From positions 3,061,501 through 3,125,500 of the forward strand of contig NZ_VIWT01000001.1 of assembly GCF_007829815.1 (NCBI RefSeq): 64,000 nt of DNA. Reading direction: 5' to 3'. The position numbers and the translations under genes were made by a program. Positions within the stretch are counted from its first letter, which is position 1. Each line of letters opens with the position of its first letter. Positions 1-8,361 of the stretch are shown piece by piece. Below the pieces are notes generated by a model that worked only from the letters and a program-made list of their open reading frames with translations, was not told where the DNA came from and searched no databases. This DNA comes from Kitasatospora viridis (GTDB lineage: Bacteria > Actinomycetota > Actinomycetes > Streptomycetales > Streptomycetaceae).

Positions 1-277
1 CGGTCGCGGTGGCGACGATCGCGGGGTGGAACGGCTGGGCCTGGTCGGAGTTGTTGGTGACCGACAGGGTCATGCTCTCGCCGCTGCCGCCGCGGACCAG
101 CGGGGTGATCGTGCTGGGGGCCGACAGGGTGGCGGTGAGCGGCTTGGCGTCGCTCGGGGCGGCGGCGGCCGGGGTGTCGGCGAAGGCGGCGGTGGGCGCG
201 AGGGCGGCGACGCCGGCGGCGACGAGGGCGGTGGCGGAGAGCAGGCGGGAGCGGCGGGCGAACGAGCGAGCAGACAT
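1..277 (-). CDS. Secreted protein, N-terminal part only (runs off left edge)
   Basis: The first 92 residues of an exported protein; the rest lies beyond the window edge. The ATG at 277 begins a classical signal peptide: Arg-rich n-region (MSARSFARRSRLL), an Ala/Val-rich hydrophobic core, and a probable signal peptidase I site after the AFA at about residues 31-33. The mature part starts with an Ala/Pro-rich stretch and then a beta-type segment rich in Ser/Thr (SLTVTNNS-like). This resembles the start of the LAxTG wall protein at 58840-60522, so a surface protein with Ig-like repeats is likely, but the family cannot be fixed from this fragment. Positions 278-478 upstream hold no gene. Confidence 0.7.
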   Translation of the reverse strand, partial: MSARSFARRSRLLSATALVAAGVAALAPTAAFADTPAAAAPSDAKPLTATLSAPSTITPLVRGGSGESMTLSVTNNSDQAQPFHPAIVATAT

Positions 278-478
278 GATGGTCCCCCCCAGGGATCAGT
301 CAGTGCGGAAAGTGACGAGCGATCAGAATCCAGCCTGCTGCTCTGTCCTGCGACTCAGCGGCTGCGATGTGAAGATAGTGTCAGATTGTTGGTATGCCTG
401 TGATGGTGATTCCGTCACCGCCGTGTAACAGCCGACGGGTACCAACGAACCGCCGGGGAGGGGGTCCCTGAGGGGGCG

Positions 479-931
479 TCAGCCGCCTGTCTTGAGGCGC
501 TGGAGCGAGCGGGTGAACGGGGTGGCGAGGTCGCCGAGGGGGGCGAAGAACCGGCGGTCGCACTCCTCGACCACGGCGACCGCGCGGTTGGCCAGGTCAC
601 GGCCGGCGGGGGTGGTCTGGAGGGCGCGGGCGCGCTTGTCGGTGGGGTGGGGGAGGCGCTCGACCAGGCCGGCGGACTCCAGGGTGCGCAACACCTGGGA
701 GGTCATCATCGGGTCGGTGGCGGTGTGGTCGGCCAGTTGCTTCTGGGTGATCGGGCCGTCGGTGCCGAGCCAGGTGAGGGCGGCCAGCAGGACGAACTGG
801 ACGTGGGTCAGGCCGTGCGGTTTGAGGGCCGCGCGCTGGGCGGCCTGCCAGCGGTTGGTGATCTGCCAGAGCAGCAATCCCGGGCTCTCCTCGGCGTCGT
901 CGAAGGAGGAGGCCAGTTCACGTCCGGTCAT
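479..931 (-). CDS. MarR-family transcriptional regulator
   Basis: A 150-residue winged-helix regulator of usual MarR length. The DNA-binding core is at about residues 60-105 (TQKQLADHTATDPMMTSQVL, then the wing with the typical DKRARALQTTPAG). It would act as a dimer that releases DNA when a small phenolic or other ligand binds. The ATG lies inside the end of the EVE-domain gene (overlap 918-931), so it is the last cistron of a three-gene operon, SRPBCC / EVE / MarR. It may autoregulate that operon. Ligand unknown. Confidence 0.88.
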   Translation of the reverse strand: MTGRELASSFDDAEESPGLLLWQITNRWQAAQRAALKPHGLTHVQFVLLAALTWLGTDGPITQKQLADHTATDPMMTSQVLRTLESAGLVERLPHPTDKRARALQTTPAGRDLANRAVAVVEECDRRFFAPLGDLATPFTRSLQRLKTGG

Positions 932-1361
932 GGGCGAAGGGTTCCTCCCGGGTCGGCCCGGTCATGGCGGCGCGGATCAGGGCGAAGTCGCCCTCGGTCA
1001 GCTCGATCAGACCACGGCGCAGCTGGTACCCCCAGTTCGGCTCGGCGGTGAGGTGGAGGGCGTGGCGCAGGCCGGCGATCGGCGCGTCGGTGGTGGGGCG
1101 GTAGTGCACGCGGCGGCGGTGGGGCTTGAAGTCGCCCTCGTCGGCCTGCCAGATCGTTTCGTCGGCGACCTCGGCGAGGGCGGTGAAGGCCTGGAGGGGT
1201 TCGCCGTCGCGCAGGCGGGTGCGCGGTGAGTAGTAGACCAGCCAGTCGCCCGCGGAGAGCCGGGCGAGCGGGGGCCGCCGGCCGTGGCCGAGCTGGGCGA
1301 TGCCCAGGCGCCGGCCGCGCTCGACGTGCTCGCGGCAGACGACGCCGAGCCAGTGCTTCAC
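918..1361 (-). CDS. EVE-domain protein
   Basis: A 147-residue single-domain protein. Residues 1-10 (MKHWLGVVCR), the LSAGDWLVYYSPRT segment and the HYRPT... GYQLRRGLIEL segments match the EVE/PUA-like fold, whose members bind modified bases or nucleotides. The start is a GTG at 1359-1361 that overlaps the TGA of the upstream SRPBCC gene (GTGA), which settles a start much shorter than the open frame. Its 3' end overlaps the MarR start. Function in this operon is unknown. Confidence 0.8.
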   Translation of the reverse strand: MKHWLGVVCREHVERGRRLGIAQLGHGRRPPLARLSAGDWLVYYSPRTRLRDGEPLQAFTALAEVADETIWQADEGDFKPHRRRVHYRPTTDAPIAGLRHALHLTAEPNWGYQLRRGLIELTEGDFALIRAAMTGPTREEPFAHDRT

Positions 1362-1795
1362 GCCGCGACCTCGACGTTCGCCTCCGCGGCGGCCTTGAGG
1401 CCGGCGAGGTCGCGCGGGAGGCCGGCGGCGATGTCCTTGCCGAGGATGCGGCGCCAGAGCCAGGCCATCGGGCCGGCCAGGTCGACGGTCACCTGGACGT
1501 GGGTGGCGCCGGCCTCGTCGACGTCGACCTCGTGGTGGAAGGTCAGCTTGGCGCCGGGCAGCAGCGACACGTCGGTGAACTCGCGCTCGGTCAGGGCGGT
1601 GATGACGAACTTGGTCTTCGGGCCGCCCTTCGGCTTGAGCATCCCGGTGGTGCCCTGCGCGAACGGGCCGTCGAGGCGGACCCACGCGGTGTCGGCGTTC
1701 CACTCGGGCCAGGTGGCGGTGTCGGCCCAGCGGGCGAAGAAGGCGGTGGGGGCGGCGGTGGAGGAGATCCGGGCGGTGCCGAGCGTCGTCGTCAT
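1358..1795 (-). CDS. SRPBCC (START-like) family protein
   Basis: A 145-residue protein of the polyketide-cyclase/AHSA1-like SRPBCC superfamily, which forms a helix-grip hydrophobic ligand pocket. Visible signs are the early WADTATWPEWNAD segment, GTTGMLKPKGG, and a beta-rich centre ending in an amphipathic C-terminal helix (GLKAAAEANVEVAA). It is the first gene of the SRPBCC / EVE / MarR operon. Just upstream, 1800-1818 holds two TTAGTA direct repeats 13 bp apart close to the ATG, a possible regulator site. Binding or enzymatic role unknown. Confidence 0.8.
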   Translation of the reverse strand: MTTTLGTARISSTAAPTAFFARWADTATWPEWNADTAWVRLDGPFAQGTTGMLKPKGGPKTKFVITALTEREFTDVSLLPGAKLTFHHEVDVDEAGATHVQVTVDLAGPMAWLWRRILGKDIAAGLPRDLAGLKAAAEANVEVAA

Positions 1796-1827
1796 GGAAT
1801 TAGTATGCGCGCTTAGTACCCCGGGGG

Positions 1828-2859
1828 TCAAGGGCCGCCCAGCTCGTCGACCGGGACCAGCGCGAGGCCGCGGGCGAGCAGGCCCTCGATCACGGCGGGC
1901 AGGGCCTCGACGGTCTGGTGGCGGTCGCCGGCGCCGTCGTGCATCAGGACGACCGAGCCGGGCGCGGCGGCGTCCAGCACGTTGGCGGTGAGCTGCTCCG
2001 GGCCCGGCTTGGTCCAGTCGCGGGAGTCCACGTCCCACATGGTCAGGGCGCTCGGGTGGTCGGCCAGCGCGGCCAGCACCTCGGGGCTGAGCGAGCCGTA
2101 GGGCGGGCGGAAGCGGGTCGGGGCCCGGCCGGCGACCCGGGCGATCGCCTCGGTGGTGCGGTCGAGCTGCTCGTGCAGCTGGTCCCGGGTCAGGTCGGGC
2201 AGGAAGGGGTGCGACCAGGAGTGGTTGCCCAGCTCGTGGCCGCCGTCGGCGATCCGGCGGACCTCGTCGGGCATGGCCGCGACGTGCAGGCCGACGCAGA
2301 AGAAGGTGGCCCGGGCGCCGTAGCGCTCCAGGACGTCGAGGATCCGGCGGGTGTGCGCCGGGTCGGGCCCGTCGTCGAAGGTGAGCGCGACCCGGGGGGT
2401 GTCGCGCGGGCCGTGCTCGAAGCAGCGGCCGGCGGCGGCCATGGCCGCGCGGATCGGCGCGCTGCGCAGGGAGTTGTCGTAGTACTCGGGTTCGCGGCCG
2501 GTCAGGGTGCCGCGGTCCGGGGTGATCCGGGTCAGCGTGCCGAGGGCGGTGCGGCCCCGTTCGGCGAGCCGGGCGGCCGGGACGGAGCCGAAGTCCGGGC
2601 GGGGCGGCAGCTGCCAGGGGTCCGCGCGGTACACCGGGAGGTCGGCCGCCGTCATCGGGCCGTCGAGCAGGCCGTTGGTGCTGTCCAGGATCACCAGCGG
2701 CACCGGGCCGTCGGCCAACAGCCTCAGCCAGTCGATGAGTTCGGCGACCCGGGCGGGGTGCCAGCGGCGCGGCTCGGTCACCTGGCGGCCCGCGTCGTCC
2801 ACCACCTCGATCCGGTAGCCCGAGTCGGTCCAGGCGATGCCCGCGTAGCGCGTGTTCAT
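1828..2859 (-). CDS. NodB-type polysaccharide deacetylase with degenerate IS110-like N-terminus
   Basis: A 343-residue protein of two parts. Residues about 155-340 are a NodB carbohydrate-esterase 4 domain with all its motifs: TFDDGP, the metal-binding HSWSHP, RPPYG, DVDSRDW and LMHDG. It should remove N-acetyl groups from a chitin- or peptidoglycan-like glycan using a divalent metal. Residues 1-90 (YAGIAWTDSGYRIEVVDDAG, VPLVILDSTNGLL) look like the RNase-H-fold N-terminus of IS110 transposases, but the first catalytic Asp is Ala. No signal peptide is seen, so it may be cytoplasmic. It stands alone, upstream of the XRE gene's stop. Confidence 0.85.
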   Translation of the reverse strand: MNTRYAGIAWTDSGYRIEVVDDAGRQVTEPRRWHPARVAELIDWLRLLADGPVPLVILDSTNGLLDGPMTAADLPVYRADPWQLPPRPDFGSVPAARLAERGRTALGTLTRITPDRGTLTGREPEYYDNSLRSAPIRAAMAAAGRCFEHGPRDTPRVALTFDDGPDPAHTRRILDVLERYGARATFFCVGLHVAAMPDEVRRIADGGHELGNHSWSHPFLPDLTRDQLHEQLDRTTEAIARVAGRAPTRFRPPYGSLSPEVLAALADHPSALTMWDVDSRDWTKPGPEQLTANVLDAAAPGSVVLMHDGAGDRHQTVEALPAVIEGLLARGLALVPVDELGGP

Positions 2860-2982
2860 TGGTCCTCTGGCGTTCTTGCTGGATCTCGTCGCGGTCGGTC
2901 GCCGGTCAGTCGGCGCACGGTGCGGCGGAGTTGGGCACGTGGTGAGGGAAATGAGTTGTGGGGAAGTCGAGTTGACTGTGGA

Positions 2983-3252
2983 TCAGGCAACCTTGACGGA
3001 TTCGGTGCCGATGCTGATGGTGACGGCGACCAGTCCGCCGAGTGCGGCGGCGTAGGCGCGCAGCGTGTCCAGCTCCATGCTCGCCGGGTCGCGGTTCTCG
3101 ATCTGGGACACCCGCGCCTGCGAGACCCCGAGCACCCTGGCCACCTCCGCCTGGGTGCGGCCCTGGGCCTTCCGCAGATCCTTGAGCGCGATGTCCGAGG
3201 GCTGGCGGTCGCCGGCTCCTCTGGTGGCGTGTCCGGTGCGTACGGCATTCAT
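2983..3252 (-). CDS. XRE-family helix-turn-helix regulator
   Basis: An 89-residue DNA-binding protein. The HTH is at residues about 24-60 (LRKAQGRTQAEVARVLGVSQ, then ARVSQIENRD). I chose the ATG at 3252 because GGGAG lies about 5 nt upstream; the frame stays open to an ATG at 3402, but the extension is Arg-rich and lacks a site. The size and the C-terminal AVTISIG strand resemble HigA-like antitoxins, but no toxin gene is adjacent. It is the only regulator next to the cluster, and its upstream region carries dre-like sites (3384-3425). Confidence 0.78.
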   Translation of the reverse strand: MNAVRTGHATRGAGDRQPSDIALKDLRKAQGRTQAEVARVLGVSQARVSQIENRDPASMELDTLRAYAAALGGLVAVTISIGTESVKVA

Positions 3253-3413
3253 GAGAACTCCCAGCCTCTTGCCCAGCGCCCATACATCCGTTCCCCCCCG
3301 GCGACTCTCCACAATGGCGTCCAATCCGGAAGCCACCGGTGTCGGCAACACCGAAGGTGTTTGCACACGGCCTCGGGCAATGAGTCTGGACCAGGAGCTC
3401 ACGGATTTTCAAG

Positions 3414-3425
3414 AGGTCCAGACCA
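3414..3425. promoter_or_regulatory. dre-like site upstream of XRE gene
   Basis: AGGTCCAGACCA matches the DasR core TGGTCTAGACCA at 10 of 12 positions. A weaker copy, GAGTCTGGACCA, is at 3382-3393, and the two form a perfect 9-bp inverted repeat. That may be a paired operator or simply a hairpin. Confidence 0.5.
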
Positions 3426-3470
3426 GCGGACCTGCGGCTATGCCGCGGTGCACCGTGCGACCTGCGTCGA

Positions 3471-3489
3471 CGTTCATTTATAAGTCCTG
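3471..3489 (+). promoter_or_regulatory. Half-site shared with the 38-kb operator
   Basis: CGTTCATTTATAAGTCCTG repeats the 38046-38060 sequence CGTTCATAAGTCCTG with four extra bases. It suggests that the same unknown regulator acts before the left arm and between the two main arms of the cluster. Confidence 0.4.
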
Positions 3490-3714
3490 CGTTCTACGGT
3501 GGCGATAAACCTGGATCGTGCCCTATGGGGCCGGATCGGAGGTTTCTGCCGAGTGTGCCGTTATGGGGTGGTCCGGGGTGTTGGTCCGAGTTGCTTGACG
3601 GCGAGTTGCTGCCCACACTGTGCGACACGGCTGGAGGGTCCGGATGGGTTCGACTGGTTCGCGCTTCGGCATTTGCGCAGGTGAATGCGGTAGTGGCAAT
3701 GCCGGTCGAAGAAT

Positions 3715-3726
3715 AGGTCTAGGCCA
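3715..3726. promoter_or_regulatory. dre site 1 before adenylation gene
   Basis: AGGTCTAGGCCA matches the DasR/HutC-type GntR operator core TGGTCTAGACCA at 10 of 12 positions. It is the first of three in 51 bp, with centres 15 and 24 bp apart. Confidence 0.65.
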
Positions 3727-3729
3727 TTT

Positions 3730-3741
3730 TGGTCTAGACAT
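3730..3741. promoter_or_regulatory. dre site 2 before adenylation gene
   Basis: TGGTCTAGACAT matches 10 of 12 positions of the dre core; the left arm is perfect and the last two bases deviate. Confidence 0.65.
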
Positions 3742-3753
3742 TCCTGGCCTCAA

Positions 3754-3765
3754 AGGTCTAGACCA
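3754..3765. promoter_or_regulatory. dre site 3 before adenylation gene
   Basis: AGGTCTAGACCA matches 11 of 12 positions of the dre core and lies 29 bp before the ATG at 3795. It is the best of the three and is well placed to block transcription of the 3795-6860 genes. Confidence 0.75.
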
Positions 3766-3794
3766 AAGAGGCGGCGGAAGGGGCGCTTGGCGGC

Positions 3795-5276
3795 ATGACA
3801 ACCTTGTACGAGCGGTTCGCGGCATCGGCCGGCCGATATGCCGACCGGATTGCCCTGGATATCGGTGGCCGGCAGTTCTGCTATGCCGAGCTGGAATTCC
3901 TGGCAAAAGGCGTCGCAGCCGGCGTGCTGGAAAGGCACCGGGGGGTTCCGGGGCGGCTCGGCCTGATCGTCGACCGGAGTGCGAACTCGTTCGCCGGATA
4001 CCTGGCCGGCCAAATGCTCGGCTGCACCGTCGTGCCGATCAATTCCGAGTACCCGGCCCAGCGGATTCGGCAGCTGATGGCCGCGGCCGGTCCCGACCTG
4101 GTGCTGGCCCCGCAGGACCCGCCCGGCGGCGGGTCCGTCCCGGTGGCCGGGGACAGCGGCGCACCCGCCTACATCCTGCTGACCTCGGGTTCCACGGGCC
4201 GGCCGAAGGGCGTGCCGATCGGGCAGGCGAACCTGGCGGCCCACCTCGAACACGTCCGGCGGCGCTACCGGATCCAGCCGGACAGCCGGCTCTCCAACAC
4301 CTTCGAGCTCACCTTCGACCTCTCCGTCTTCGACATGTTCGCCGCCTGGTCCAGCGGAGCGGCCCTCGTCGTCGCCGGCCGCAACGAGCTGCTGACCCCG
4401 GCCGCATTCGTCGGCGCCAAGGGGCTGACCCACTGGTTCTCGGTCCCCTCGGTGATCTCCCGGGCGGCGGGGATGCGACGGCTGCGCCCCGACAGCATGC
4501 CGTCCTTGCAATGGAGCCTGTTCTGCGGTGAACAGCTGACTTACCGGCAGGCCGACGCCTGGCGGCTCGCCGCCCCGAACAGCACGATCGAAAACCTCTA
4601 CGGGCCCACCGAATTGACGATCAGCTGTTTCGACTACCGGCTCCCCGAGAACCCGGAGCACTGGCCGCCGACCGCGAACGGCACGGTGCCGATCGGGCGG
4701 CGCTACGGCGGGATCGAGCACCTGGTGGTCGACCCGGACGGGCGGCCGGCGGACCGCGGCGAACTGTGCGTGCGCGGCCCCCAGCGGTTCGACGGCTACC
4801 TGGACCCCGCGGACAACGCGGGCCGGTTCCTGGCCGGCGACGACCCCGGCCGCGCGCTCGACGGCCCCGGCCCGCTGCCCGCCGACGCCTGGTACCGCAC
4901 CGGCGACCTGGTCGAACGGCTGCCGGACGGCGACCTGGTGCACCGCGGCCGGCTCGACCACCAGGTGAAGGTGGCCGGCTACCGGGTGGAACTCGGCGAG
5001 GTGGAGAGCGCGTTGCGCGCCGCGCCCGGGGTCCGGGACGCCGTCGTGCTCGCCGCACCCACCCGGCCGGGCGGCGAGGACCGGCTGCTGGCCGCCTGCA
5101 CCGGCCACGGCGTGCTGCCCGCCGCCGTGCTGGACGGACTCCGGGCCGCCCTCCCCGCGCACCTGGTGCCGGACCGCCTCGTCGTGCTCGACGAACTCCC
5201 CTACGGCGGCAACGGCAAGGTGGACCGCCCGGCGCTGCTGAACCTGCTCCTCCCGCCCGCACCGGTCCGCCCGTGA
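3795..5276 (+). CDS. Free-standing amino acid adenylation (A) domain protein
   Basis: A 493-residue stand-alone NRPS A domain that should make an aminoacyl-AMP and load a carrier in trans, most simply the one at 5311. Core motifs are complete: [11 protein letters not shown] (A3), FDLSVFDM (A4, with the Asp that binds the alpha-amino group), NLYGPTE (A5), YRTGDLV (A7), the [20 protein letters not shown] hinge (A8) and NGKVDR (A10 Lys). Aligned by eye to GrsA, the pocket reads D-L-F-F-L-C-L-I-S-K, which I do not recognise. First gene of a plus-strand operon with the carrier and ATP-grasp genes, behind three dre sites. Confidence 0.9.
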   Translation: MTTLYERFAASAGRYADRIALDIGGRQFCYAELEFLAKGVAAGVLERHRGVPGRLGLIVDRSANSFAGYLAGQMLGCTVVPINSEYPAQRIRQLMAAAGPDLVLAPQDPPGGGSVPVAGDSGAPAYILLTSGSTGRPKGVPIGQANLAAHLEHVRRRYRIQPDSRLSNTFELTFDLSVFDMFAAWSSGAALVVAGRNELLTPAAFVGAKGLTHWFSVPSVISRAAGMRRLRPDSMPSLQWSLFCGEQLTYRQADAWRLAAPNSTIENLYGPTELTISCFDYRLPENPEHWPPTANGTVPIGRRYGGIEHLVVDPDGRPADRGELCVRGPQRFDGYLDPADNAGRFLAGDDPGRALDGPGPLPADAWYRTGDLVERLPDGDLVHRGRLDHQVKVAGYRVELGEVESALRAAPGVRDAVVLAAPTRPGGEDRLLAACTGHGVLPAAVLDGLRAALPAHLVPDRLVVLDELPYGGNGKVDRPALLNLLLPPAPVRP

Positions 5277-5310
5277 CCGGCACCGACCCATTCTTGAAAG
5301 GGAACTGACG

Positions 5311-5559
5311 ATGGAGAACACCATGCTCGACCGGATCCAGGACCTCCTGCGGGAGGTGCTCGCCGCCAGAGGCCTGCCCGCCGACGGCCTGACGGCCGAG
5401 AGCAACCTGTTCGTCGACTTCGGGCTCGACTCGATCGCGCTGCTGGAGTTCCTGGTGGAGCTTGAGGCGCGGCTCGGCGTGGCCGTCGACTTCGAGTCCC
5501 TGGAGTACGAGGACCTGGTGTCGCTGACCAGCCTCGAACAGGCCCTGCAGCGGGCCTGA
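5311..5559 (+). CDS. Acyl/peptidyl carrier protein
   Basis: An 82-residue carrier protein with the phosphopantetheine attachment Ser41 in the GLDSIALLEF motif, near the usual 80-90 residues. GGGAA precedes the ATG. It lies 34 bp after the adenylation gene and 11 bp before the ATP-grasp gene. By position it is the scaffold on which the loaded amino acid is modified by the ATP-grasp and decarboxylase enzymes, as BtrI does in butirosin biosynthesis; that role is inferred. A phosphopantetheinyl transferase must come from elsewhere in the genome. Confidence 0.9.
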   Translation: MENTMLDRIQDLLREVLAARGLPADGLTAESNLFVDFGLDSIALLEFLVELEARLGVAVDFESLEYEDLVSLTSLEQALQRA

Positions 5560-5570
5560 GGGCCGCCACC

Positions 5571-6860
5571 GTGACCACCGCACCCACGGACCGGCCCGCC
5601 CCGCCGCGCGTGCTGTTCGGCAGCTTCGACGCCGAGCGCTCCTGGGAGGCCCGCGGCGGCCGCTCCGCCCTGCCCTCGCTGGCCCCGGGGCCGGCGGCGG
5701 CCGCGCTGGCCGGCGCCGACGAACTGCTGCTGCAACTCTGCGGCCCGCGCGACCTGTTGCTGACCGGTCGGCCGATGGTGCCCGAGCTGCTGGCCGACCT
5801 GCGGTCGCACGCGGCGCTCGGCGCCGTGGCGACCGTGCCCGGCGATCCGGCCGTGCCGGTCGAGGAACGGCTCGCCGCCGGGGCCGGCGCCGGGCTCGGC
5901 GCGAGCGCCCACACGCCGCTGCCCTACGCCGTGCTGCCCGTGACGCCGGCCGCCGTGGCGGGGCTCGGCGGCACGGCGGCCGTGCCGGAGCCGGCCGCCG
6001 TGCTGGCGGTGAACGCGAAGACCTGGGCGAACGCGTTCTGCGCGGCGCACGGCGTCGAGGGCGCCGCCCGCACCGCCGGCAGCGCCGAGGAACTGGAGCG
6101 CGAAGTCGGCCGGCTCGGCTACCCGGTGGTGCTGAAGAGCGCGCACGGGGTGGCCGGGCGCGGCTCGATGGTCGTCACCGACGCGCTGCGGCTCGGCGCC
6201 GTGCTGCGCTACCAGCGCGCCCGAGCCGCGGACCGGGGTGAGCCGCTGCTGGTCCAGCGGCTCTACCAGCGGGCCGCGGACTTCTCGGCGCACTTCGACC
6301 TCGCGCCCGACGGGTCGATGGGCGAGGTCGCGTTCCGCGGCATGACCAACACCGGGCTCAGCTTCGCCGGTTCGGACACCCTGGACGAACGGGTCGAGGC
6401 CCGGCTGCGCGCCGACGACGGGTACCTGCGGGTGCTCGCGGCGCTGGGTGCGGAGCTCGGCGCGGCCGGCTACTGGGGGCCGGTCTGCGTCGACGGGCTG
6501 ATCGCCACCGACGGCACCCTGGTGCCGGTGCTCGACGTCAACGCGCGGCTCTCCATGGGGCGGATCGCGCTCGCCCTGGACGCCGCGGCGCCGACCCGGC
6601 TGACCCGGCTCTCCTTCGCGGCCGTGCGCTGCTCGGGCGAGCCCCGGGACAGCTACCTGACGATCCGTCGGATGCTGGCGGAGGCCGGGCTCGCCGTCAC
6701 CGGCGACCGGGGGCACGGGGTGCGGGTGCTCACCGCGGCGACCCTGCGGGCCCCGGTCGGGCGCTGCTACTACGTGGTCCAGGCCGACACGACCGAGCAG
6801 GTCGCGGAGTCGGAGCGGCGGCTGCGCGAACTGCTGGCTCAGCTACCGTCGGCGAGCTGA
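5571..6860 (+). CDS. ATP-grasp ligase
   Basis: A 429-residue ATP-grasp enzyme expected to activate a carboxylate as acyl phosphate and join it to an amine or carrier thiol. The nucleotide-binding part (residues about 145-215) includes LGYPVVLKSAHGVAGRG, and the metal-binding end has VPVLDVNARLSMGR (residues about 320-335). The GTG start at 5571 follows the carrier gene closely. Next to a carrier and a fold-III decarboxylase, the arrangement recalls BtrJ, the ATP-grasp that ligates Glu to carrier BtrI. A plain amide ligase is the alternative. The 3' end overlaps the opposite-strand decarboxylase gene by 22 bp. Confidence 0.8.
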   Translation: MTTAPTDRPAPPRVLFGSFDAERSWEARGGRSALPSLAPGPAAAALAGADELLLQLCGPRDLLLTGRPMVPELLADLRSHAALGAVATVPGDPAVPVEERLAAGAGAGLGASAHTPLPYAVLPVTPAAVAGLGGTAAVPEPAAVLAVNAKTWANAFCAAHGVEGAARTAGSAEELEREVGRLGYPVVLKSAHGVAGRGSMVVTDALRLGAVLRYQRARAADRGEPLLVQRLYQRAADFSAHFDLAPDGSMGEVAFRGMTNTGLSFAGSDTLDERVEARLRADDGYLRVLAALGAELGAAGYWGPVCVDGLIATDGTLVPVLDVNARLSMGRIALALDAAAPTRLTRLSFAAVRCSGEPRDSYLTIRRMLAEAGLAVTGDRGHGVRVLTAATLRAPVGRCYYVVQADTTEQVAESERRLRELLAQLPSAS

Positions 6861-8149
6861 CTGGACTCGGCGGCCTCCGTGTAGAGGAGCTGGTGGCCCA
6901 TCAGCTCCGCCAGGGTCTCCCGGCGGCGGACCAGGTGGGCCGTGCCGTCCACCACCAGCACCTCGGCCGGGTACCCGTGAGAGAGGAAGCCGGTGGGCGA
7001 GGCGGTCGGCCCGTAGGCGCCCGAGCGCTCGACGCCGATCAGGTCGCCGGGGCGCAGCTCGGGCAGCTCCACGTTGCGGCCGAACAGGTCGTTGGGCGTG
7101 CACAGCGGCCCGGTCAGCTGCCAGGGGCCGGTCCGCTCGCCGTCCGCCGCCGACCGGTTCAGCAGCCTGATCGGGAAGTTGCGGTGCACCAGCGAGCCGA
7201 TGCCGACCGCCGCCATGTGGTGGTTGGTGCCGCCGTCGGCGACGGCGAACCGCCGGCCCATCGACTCCTTGGTGTAGCGCACGGTGGTCAGGTAGGTGCC
7301 GGCGTCGGCGGCCAGGTAGCGGCCCAGCTCCATGACCAGCCTGGTCCCCGGGTGCCGCCCGGCGAACCCGGCGACCAGCGGGTTGAGGCCCTCGGCCAGC
7401 AGGGCGGGGTCCAGGTCCTGCTCGCCGTCGAAGTAGGCGACGCCCAGGCCGCCGCCCACGTCGACGAGTTCGAGCGGGAAGTCGAGCCGCTCGGCCAGTC
7501 GCTCGGCCAGGTCGAGGATGCGGGCCGTGTTCTCGACGATCACCTGCTCGGACATGATCCGGCTGCCCAGGTACACGTGCACGCCGATCAGCCGCACGCC
7601 GCGGTAGCGGGTCGCCAGGTCGGCCGGGCAGCCGAGCAGGGCCGCCTCGTCGATCCCGAACTGCCGTGGCACGCCGCCCATCGCCAGGCCGGCGCCCTTC
7701 ACCGTGAAGGCCGGGTTGACCCGCAGCGCGACCCGCGCGACCACCCCGTGCCGGAGCGCGACCCGGTCGATCAGCGCGAGCTCCTCGAAGGACTCGCAGA
7801 CCAACGCGGCGATGCCGGCCGTGACGGCGTCCTCGATCTCCGCCTCGCTCTTGCCCGGCCCGAGCAGGATGGTGTCCGCGGGCGCGGCGCCGGCCCGGAA
7901 CGCCGTGTGCAGCTCGGCCCGTGACGACACCTCGGCCCGGGCGCCGAGGCCGTGCAGGAAGGCGAAGACGCTCAGGTTCGGGTTGGACTTGAGCGAGAAG
8001 AACAGCTCGATCCGGTGGTCGAGCGCGGCCCGCAGCCGGGTGAACTGCCGGGCGAGCACGGCGCCGTCGTAGACGTAGAGCGGGGTGCCGAACCGTGCGG
8101 CGAGTTCGGTGAAGGGGAGTCCGTCGGCCGTCGCCGCGGGTTCGGTCAT
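6839..8149 (-). CDS. Fold-type III PLP-dependent decarboxylase (DapDC/BtrK-like)
   Basis: A 436-residue alanine-racemase-fold decarboxylase of the diaminopimelate/ornithine type. The PLP Lys is K54 in FSLKSNPN. Other marks are GVHVYLGS, the phosphate-binding glycine loop VDVGGGLG, MELGRYL, the CTPNDLFG active-site Cys-Asp segment and SGAYGPTAS. Relatives remove the alpha-carboxylate of diamino acids, or of Glu held on a carrier in BtrK. With the ATP-grasp and carrier genes beside it, a carrier-bound or free amino acid decarboxylation is likely; substrate unknown. It is read away from a shared promoter region with dre sites. Confidence 0.87.
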   Translation of the reverse strand: MTEPAATADGLPFTELAARFGTPLYVYDGAVLARQFTRLRAALDHRIELFFSLKSNPNLSVFAFLHGLGARAEVSSRAELHTAFRAGAAPADTILLGPGKSEAEIEDAVTAGIAALVCESFEELALIDRVALRHGVVARVALRVNPAFTVKGAGLAMGGVPRQFGIDEAALLGCPADLATRYRGVRLIGVHVYLGSRIMSEQVIVENTARILDLAERLAERLDFPLELVDVGGGLGVAYFDGEQDLDPALLAEGLNPLVAGFAGRHPGTRLVMELGRYLAADAGTYLTTVRYTKESMGRRFAVADGGTNHHMAAVGIGSLVHRNFPIRLLNRSAADGERTGPWQLTGPLCTPNDLFGRNVELPELRPGDLIGVERSGAYGPTASPTGFLSHGYPAEVLVVDGTAHLVRRRETLAELMGHQLLYTEAAESSQLADGS

Positions 8150-8206
8150 CGCGCGTCACCCTTCCGGCGGGGCCGGTGCCGGCGCGCCCCGAGCGGGCCG
8201 CCGCTT

Positions 8207-8218
8207 TGGTCTGGACCA
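8207..8218. promoter_or_regulatory. dre site in divergent decarboxylase/oxygenase promoter region
   Basis: TGGTCTGGACCA matches the dre core at 11 of 12 positions, flanked by T and AT as in known sites. It lies 58 bp from the decarboxylase start and is the nearer of the two sites to that gene. Confidence 0.72.
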
Positions 8219-8266
8219 ATTGATCCGGAGCGCGAGCATAGCGAAGTGGCGGGCCGGATTCGAGGG

Positions 8267-8296
8267 TTGACACCGCTCGTTGGTCTAGTCCACTTT
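8267..8296 (+). promoter_or_regulatory. Promoter with embedded dre, for the 8362 oxygenase operon
   Basis: TTGACA (-35, 8267-8272), 18-bp spacer, and CACTTT as a weak -10 (8291-8296). The dre core TGGTCTAGTCCA (8281-8292, 11 of 12) begins 8 nt after the -35 box, exactly as in the hexosaminidase promoter at 13453. Binding there would exclude RNA polymerase. Confidence 0.62.
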
Positions 8297-8361
8297 GGGA
8301 ACCCGCGTCGAGTCGTCCGCGGCCCCAGGAAACCACCGCCGGACCAACCGTGGAGTCACGC

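Larger units (their letters stand above)
3253..3794. promoter_or_regulatory. Divergent 542-bp regulatory region, no gene
   Basis: No credible gene is seen between the XRE regulator and the adenylation gene. From left to right it holds a 9-bp inverted repeat (GTCTGGACC 3384-3392 / GGTCCAGAC 3415-3423), a half-site shared with the 38-kb operator (3471-3489), a TTGACG at about 3593 that may be a -35, and three dre palindromes (3715-3765) just before the ATG at 3795. Confidence 0.6.

Noticed and set aside
1828..2859. IS110-family insertion sequence
   Set aside because: Only a degenerate N-terminal resemblance; no full transposase, no terminal repeats, and the rest is a NodB deacetylase.
3750..6716. 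988-residue minus-strand open frame
   Set aside because: It is the antisense of the adenylation, carrier and ATP-grasp genes, with low-complexity Arg/Gly/Val composition and no domain. High GC keeps the opposite frames open.
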